DNA of 64,000 nucleotides from Streptomyces abikoensis (GTDB lineage Bacteria > Actinomycetota > Actinomycetes > Streptomycetales > Streptomycetaceae): positions 299,315-363,314 of the forward strand of contig NZ_BMRT01000007.1 of NCBI RefSeq assembly GCF_014648775.1, read 5' to 3'. The position numbers were made by a program, and so were the translations under genes. The notes under the pieces are model-generated. The model saw only the letters and a program-made list of their open reading frames with translations, was not told the origin of the DNA and searched no databases. Positions 58,999 through 64,000 of the stretch are shown here, one piece after another (positions within the stretch are counted from its first letter, which is position 1; each line of letters begins with the position of its first letter).

Positions 58999-61134
58999 TT
59001 GAACATCTCACAGCGCAAGGGGCTCACACGGCGATCCGTACTCACCGGTATCGCCGTGGCCACCGCGGCCGCGGCCACCGGGTGCGGCGACGGCGGCGCC
59101 GGATCCAGCCGGGTCGCCCCCTCCCCCGACGCCCTCCAGTCCACGGGCTCCGGCGGCGCGGGATCGTTCGTCGGCGGCGGGGACGCGCTGCTCCTCCAGG
59201 TCATGGCCCACCCCGACGACGACCTGTACTTCATGAACCCCGACGCCCGGCACATGGTCGAGGCGGGCGCCCCCGTGGTCTCGGTCTACGTGACCGCCGG
59301 CGAGTCCGTGGGGCAGAACTGGATCGAGGGCATGCCCAAGCGCAGGCCCGACAAGGCGGCCTACTCCTCGGCCCGCCACCAGGGCCTGCGCCAGGCCTAC
59401 GCCGAGCTCCTGGGCCGGGACAAATTCACTCCTTGGAAGAAGTCCGTCATGGACCTTCCGGGTGGTTGCCGCGCCGAGGTCAACGAGCTCGGAGAGGGCC
59501 GCCGCACGGTCCGGCTGATCTTCCTCAACATCGCCATGTTCTCCGCCGGCGAGACCCGGCTCCCCCTGCTGTGGGACCGGCCGTACGCGGTGATGCAGAC
59601 CCTGGTGGCCACCGGCTCCCCCTGCGGCTCCGTCTCCACCTACCACCACCAGACCCTGGTGGACGCGCTGGTCGCGATCATGGAGAAGTACCGGCCCACC
59701 GTCGTCCACACCATGGACCCCGACCCCGACTACCAGGTCCACGACGCCACCCACCCCAAGGACAACGACTACGGGGCGTGCTCGGACCACCGCGACCACA
59801 CCCCCACCGCGCTCTTCACCTGGAAGGCGCTGAGCCAGTGGGTCTCCCGGCACACCCGGCGCGAGGGCCACCCGCCGCGCTTCACCACCCTCGCCTTCCG
59901 CGGCTACTACAACCAGCGCTGGCCCTACAACCTCCCGTCCGAGATCGTGGACGAGAAGTACCGCCTCGTCGCCGCCTACGGCGGCGACCCCGGCTGGGCC
60001 TGCCGGAACCCGGGCGGCTGCGGCGACTACGGCCAGGGCGGCGAGCGCCCCCTGCAGAACCGCAAGGGCTGGATCCGCTCCACCCACTACCGCTACCCGG
60101 GCCCCGCCGCCGTCGCCGACAGCGACCGCTCGGGCCGCCTGGAGGCGTACGGCGTCCTCGGCCTCCAGGCCGTGCGCTGGCAGGAGACCTCCCCCGGCAG
60201 CGGCCGCTGGGGCGCCCCCGTCGGCCTCGGCGGCGGCCCGCTGGCGCCCGCCGTCGCCTCGGTCAAGGACGCCAGGGGACACCGGCTGCTGTTCGCCCTG
60301 CGCTTCTCCTCCCTGGAGGGCCAGGGCCGGGGCAACAGCCGCGAGATCACCGTCCTGGAGCAGCACAGTCCCGGCGGCGCCTTCAAGGCCTGGAAGAGCC
60401 TCGGCAACCCCGAGCACAAGGCCGAGCGCGGCCGCCGCGTCGGTGTGCCCGCCGCCGTCGCCACCCCGGACGGCCGGGTCCACCTCTTCGTCCGCAACGC
60501 CGGCAAGGGCCTCTCCAGCCGGGTGCGCGAGCCCGACGGCAGCTGGGGCAAGTGGCAGAGCCTCCACGGCCAGGAGATCCAGGAGGGCCTCTCCGCCGCC
60601 CTGGACGGGCAGGGCCGCGTCCACGTCTTCGGCATCGGCCGGGACACCGTCCACCACTGGAGCCAGGACGCCCCCGGCAAGCCCGTCCACGTCATGCCGC
60701 TGCACGGCCTGCCCGGCCCCGGCGGCAACCAGATGGGCGCCGCCATCGGCGCGGACGGCGGACTGACCGTCGTCTACCGCACCCCGACCGCCGCCGAGCC
60801 CGTCGGCTACAGCCTGGGCCGGGACGGCAACGGCGCCGACCGGACCGGCGGCTCCGGGCTGCGCTCCTTCACCGGCTACGGCCCGCTCGCCGCCTGCACC
60901 CTCCCCCGCCGGGGCGGCCGGGACTCCCTGATGGTGCTGGGCCGCTCCCTGAGCGGCGAGATACAGCTCGCGGACGCCGAGGCCGGTGACGGACCCGTCC
61001 GCGCGCCCCGGGGCATCACCGCCGTGGGTGCCTCCGGGCTCCTCACCGACTCCGGCCACCGGGTGTGCGCCGTGGGCCTCGGCCCCGACGCCACCCCCTG
61101 GGTCTGGCGCCCGGCCCCCGGCTCGGGCGTCTGA
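58999..61134 (+). CDS. Exported PIG-L family deacetylase with C-terminal lectin-like propeller
   Basis: A 711-aa protein with a TTG start: an in-frame TAG directly precedes it, and no ATG or GTG occurs in frame before the domain. A twin-arginine signal (TRRSVLTGIAVATAAAATGC) ends in a possible lipid-attached Cys29. Residues about 62-330 are a PIG-L (LmbE-like) zinc deacetylase with AHPDDDLYF (His71, Asp74) and SDHRDHTPTALFTW. Residues about 375-700 show repeated blades (WGKWQSLHGQEIQEGLSAALDGQGRVHVFGIG) like PLL/tectonin sugar-binding propellers. It likely deacetylates a GlcNAc-type surface glycan; the substrate is unknown. Confidence 0.85.
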   Translation: MNISQRKGLTRRSVLTGIAVATAAAATGCGDGGAGSSRVAPSPDALQSTGSGGAGSFVGGGDALLLQVMAHPDDDLYFMNPDARHMVEAGAPVVSVYVTAGESVGQNWIEGMPKRRPDKAAYSSARHQGLRQAYAELLGRDKFTPWKKSVMDLPGGCRAEVNELGEGRRTVRLIFLNIAMFSAGETRLPLLWDRPYAVMQTLVATGSPCGSVSTYHHQTLVDALVAIMEKYRPTVVHTMDPDPDYQVHDATHPKDNDYGACSDHRDHTPTALFTWKALSQWVSRHTRREGHPPRFTTLAFRGYYNQRWPYNLPSEIVDEKYRLVAAYGGDPGWACRNPGGCGDYGQGGERPLQNRKGWIRSTHYRYPGPAAVADSDRSGRLEAYGVLGLQAVRWQETSPGSGRWGAPVGLGGGPLAPAVASVKDARGHRLLFALRFSSLEGQGRGNSREITVLEQHSPGGAFKAWKSLGNPEHKAERGRRVGVPAAVATPDGRVHLFVRNAGKGLSSRVREPDGSWGKWQSLHGQEIQEGLSAALDGQGRVHVFGIGRDTVHHWSQDAPGKPVHVMPLHGLPGPGGNQMGAAIGADGGLTVVYRTPTAAEPVGYSLGRDGNGADRTGGSGLRSFTGYGPLAACTLPRRGGRDSLMVLGRSLSGEIQLADAEAGDGPVRAPRGITAVGASGLLTDSGHRVCAVGLGPDATPWVWRPAPGSGV

Positions 61135-61227
61135 CCCCTCCCGTACGCGTGGCCGAGGAGACCGCCCTCACGGGTCTCCCGGGCCCCGCTCACGTTCAAC
61201 CGGCGCGAGAAGGGGCAGAGGCAAGGG

Positions 61228-62232
61228 GTGCGCATTCACTTCACCGGGGTCGACCTGGGCCGCGTACGCCTGGACGCCGAGCCCGACCTGCTGTGGGAGA
61301 CGCTGCTGGCCGCCCACATGGTCCAGACGGGACAGGGCCCGCTGATCTTCGACGGCTGGCGCGAGCAGGTCCGGGGCCGGCTCAGCGATCCGATGCGGCG
61401 CGTCCTCGCCCTGGCCCCGCCCCGCGGCTACTCCCCCGACTTCCTCACCCCGCCCGAGGCCACCGAGGGCCTCGCCACCGGCCTCGACGCCATGCTCTCC
61501 CTGCCCCGGACGACACTCCGCCGCGATCTGGAGCTGCTCGCCCCCGACCGCCGCGACCTCCCCTTCGTCCGCCACCTCGCCGAGGGCCGGACCGAGGCCC
61601 TCAAGGCCCTGGGCCAGGGCCTCACGGCCTTCCACGACACGGCCGTGCGACCGTATCTGGCCAAGATGCGGGAGCACATCGCCGCCGACCGGGCCACCCG
61701 CTCCCAGGCCCTCCTGCGCAGCGGAGTCGAACAACTGCTCTCCAGCATCCATCCACAGGTGCGCTGGAGCCCACCGGTACTGGAGGTACTCGTACCGGGC
61801 ACGGGCGAGGACGTCCATCTCGAAGGGCGCGGGCTTCGGCTCGTGCCCTCCTTCTTTTGCTGGCGCGCCCCCACCGTGCTCCGCGATCCGGAGCTGCCGC
61901 CCGTGCTCGTCTACCCGATCGTCCACGACCCCGCCTGGCTCGCCGACCTCCGGGGCGGGCGGCGCGAGGGCGCCGAGCCACCGCTGGCCGCCCTGCTGGG
62001 CCACACCCGGGCCGAGGTGCTGGAGGCCACCGCGCGCGGCTGCACCACCAGCGAGCTGGCCCGCCGGGTGGGGATCGCCATGGCCACCGCCAGCCACCAC
62101 GCCACCGTGCTGCGCGAATCCGGGCTGATCACCACCCACCGCACGGGCGGCAGGGCCTATCACACCCTCAGCGTCCTGGGCCGGGACCTGCTCAACGGCA
62201 ACCGCCTCGTCCTCCCCGGTGCCGGGAGGTAG
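61228..62232 (+). CDS. Winged-helix (ArsR-like) transcriptional regulator
   Basis: A 334-aa protein whose C-terminal ~80 residues hold a winged helix: LGHTRAEVLEATARGCTTSELARRVGIAMATASHHATVLRESGLITTHRTGGRAYHTLS. The N-terminal ~250 residues are a helical/mixed domain common in Streptomyces regulators of this type, with no known ligand. GTG at 61228 is close behind GGCAAGGG. Between the PIG-L and phosphoesterase genes; its targets are not apparent. Confidence 0.78.
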   Translation: MRIHFTGVDLGRVRLDAEPDLLWETLLAAHMVQTGQGPLIFDGWREQVRGRLSDPMRRVLALAPPRGYSPDFLTPPEATEGLATGLDAMLSLPRTTLRRDLELLAPDRRDLPFVRHLAEGRTEALKALGQGLTAFHDTAVRPYLAKMREHIAADRATRSQALLRSGVEQLLSSIHPQVRWSPPVLEVLVPGTGEDVHLEGRGLRLVPSFFCWRAPTVLRDPELPPVLVYPIVHDPAWLADLRGGRREGAEPPLAALLGHTRAEVLEATARGCTTSELARRVGIAMATASHHATVLRESGLITTHRTGGRAYHTLSVLGRDLLNGNRLVLPGAGR

Positions 62233-62249
62233 CCGCCTACCGTAGATCC

Positions 62250-63110
62250 ATGCAGCAGCCAATAACGCCCCCCGCGGGTCGCCGGCTCCTCGCCGTCAGC
62301 GACCTGCACACCGGCATGGCCGACAACGTGGCCATCGCCGAGTCACTGCGCCCCACCACCGACGAGGACTGGCTGATCGTGGCCGGTGACGTCGCCGAAC
62401 GCTTCGACGACGTCGAACGCACCCTCAAGCTCCTGGCCCGCAACTTCCCCAAGGTCATCTGGTCCCCCGGCAACCACGAGCTGTGGACGCCGACGGGCGA
62501 CCCGGTCGAGCTGCGCGGCGAGGCCCGCTACGCGCACCTGGTCGAGCTCTGCCGGAGCCTGGGCATCACCACGCCCGAGGACCCCTGGCCCGTCTGGGAG
62601 GGCGAGGGCGGCCCGGTGGCGGTGGCCCCGTTGTTCACGCTCTACGACTACAGCTTCCGCACGCCCACGGCCGCCACCAAGGCGGAGTCCCTGGCCCAGG
62701 CCCACGAGGCGGGCATCGTGTGCACGGACGAGTACCTGCTGCACCCCGAGCCCCACCGGGGCATCGACGACTGGTGCCGGGCCCGGGTCGCGGCCACCGA
62801 GGCCCGGCTGGCCGCCCACGACCCGGAGCTGCCGCTGGTGCTGGTCAACCACTGGCCGCTGGACCGCCGGCCCACGGACGTCCTCACCTATCCGGAGTTC
62901 GCCCAGTGGTGCGGCACGGAGCTCACGGCGGGCTGGCACACCCGCTTCAACGTCGCCGCGGTGGTCTACGGCCACCTCCACATCCCCCGGACCACCTGGT
63001 ACGAGGGGGTGCGCTTCGAGGAGGTCTCCATCGGCTACCCCCGCGAATGGCGGCGCCGGGGCCACCCCAAGGGCCTGCTGCGGCAGATCCTGCCGTACTC
63101 GGCCGCTTGA
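62250..63110 (+). CDS. Calcineurin-like metallophosphoesterase
   Basis: A 286-aa cytoplasmic enzyme with the full binuclear-metal set: AVSDLHTG, IVAGDVAERFDD, WSPGNHELW, LVNHWPL and YGHLHIPRTTW. The substrate is unknown. TACCGT ends 6 nt before ATG 62250, consistent with a leaderless mRNA; 17 nt after the regulator gene. Confidence 0.87.
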   Translation: MQQPITPPAGRRLLAVSDLHTGMADNVAIAESLRPTTDEDWLIVAGDVAERFDDVERTLKLLARNFPKVIWSPGNHELWTPTGDPVELRGEARYAHLVELCRSLGITTPEDPWPVWEGEGGPVAVAPLFTLYDYSFRTPTAATKAESLAQAHEAGIVCTDEYLLHPEPHRGIDDWCRARVAATEARLAAHDPELPLVLVNHWPLDRRPTDVLTYPEFAQWCGTELTAGWHTRFNVAAVVYGHLHIPRTTWYEGVRFEEVSIGYPREWRRRGHPKGLLRQILPYSAA

Positions 63111-63128
63111 GAACGGCCCTTGAGCATG

Positions 63129-63168
63129 CAAGAGGGCCCGCACACCTCGCGGTGTGCGGGCCCTCTTG
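63129..63168. terminator. Bidirectional terminator between the phosphoesterase and tuf genes
   Basis: A perfect 18-bp stem, CAAGAGGGCCCGCACACC (63129-63146) with 63151-63168, and a TCGC tetraloop. Confidence 0.9.
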
Positions 63169-63202
63169 TCGACCGTCAGGTCAGACCGTCAAGCAAGCGA
63201 AC

Positions 63203-64000
<798 letters not shown>

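Overview
The window is high-GC actinobacterial DNA, almost certainly a Streptomyces chromosome. Markers are the adjacent developmental genes bldM and whiD next to a sigD-like sigma factor and guaB, groES-groEL1 with a His-rich GroEL tail and two CIRCE operators, many starts that look leaderless (a -10 hexamer 6-7 nt before ATG/GTG and no Shine-Dalgarno), and GC-rich intergenic repeats. Species cannot be set from the sequence alone. No tRNA, rRNA, CRISPR array or insertion sequence was recognised.

Layout. 1-5.9 kb: the 5' end of a glycerol-3-phosphate dehydrogenase gene, a nucleotide-sugar dehydrogenase homologue without its catalytic cysteine, an MreB-family actin, a GuaB3-type IMPDH paralogue without the catalytic cysteine, and genuine guaB. 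6-9.4 kb: sigD-like sigma factor, bldM (with an exact sigma-BldN type promoter), whiD and a LysR regulator. 9.5-15.6 kb: MOSC and SDR genes, groES-groEL1, a polysaccharide deacetylase lipoprotein and a THUMP-like methyltransferase. 15.7-24 kb: the tRNA t6A genes tsaD-rimI-tsaB-tsaE, interrupted by a secreted L,D-transpeptidase-like pseudoenzyme and a small gene behind an iron-box-like palindrome, then an alpha/beta hydrolase, alr and nnr. 24-28.4 kb: a small accessory-looking block with a trypsin-like protease-NACHT NTPase of 852 aa, a MerR regulator, a histidine phosphatase and an orphan MerR/SoxR-type promoter that fires into a terminator. 28.5-34.9 kb: acpS-glmS, coaA, glmM and rpsI-rplM (UDP-GlcNAc supply, CoA and ribosome). 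35-41.2 kb: ABC-F ATPase, Pro/Gln-rich membrane protein, lipoprotein and a large GT4 glycosyltransferase.

41.3-58.4 kb is one long leftward translation block in classical order: rpsJ-rplC-rplD-rplW-rplB-rpsS-rplV-rpsC-rplP-rpmC-rpsQ, rplN-rplX-rplE-rpsN-rpsH-rplF-rplR-rpsE-rpmD-rplO-secY-adk-map, infA-rpmJ-rpsM-rpsK-rpoA-rplQ-truA. rpsD is absent from its enterobacterial position. Many neighbours are joined by one-base TGATG or TAATG stop-start overlaps. A consensus promoter lies about 375 nt upstream of rpsJ. 59-63.1 kb holds a Tat-exported PIG-L deacetylase with a lectin-like propeller, a winged-helix regulator and a metallophosphoesterase, lying between the S10 operon and the 3' part of tuf at the right edge.

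The most promising lead for an undescribed system is the protease-NACHT gene at 23957-26515. It has all the parts of a STAND-type sensor whose effector would be a serine protease. Other items worth checking are three enzyme homologues that have each lost the catalytic cysteine, a His-rich TsaD tail, a composite palindromic repeat that encodes the C-terminus of a hydrolase, and the orphan promoter-terminator unit at 28342-28440.
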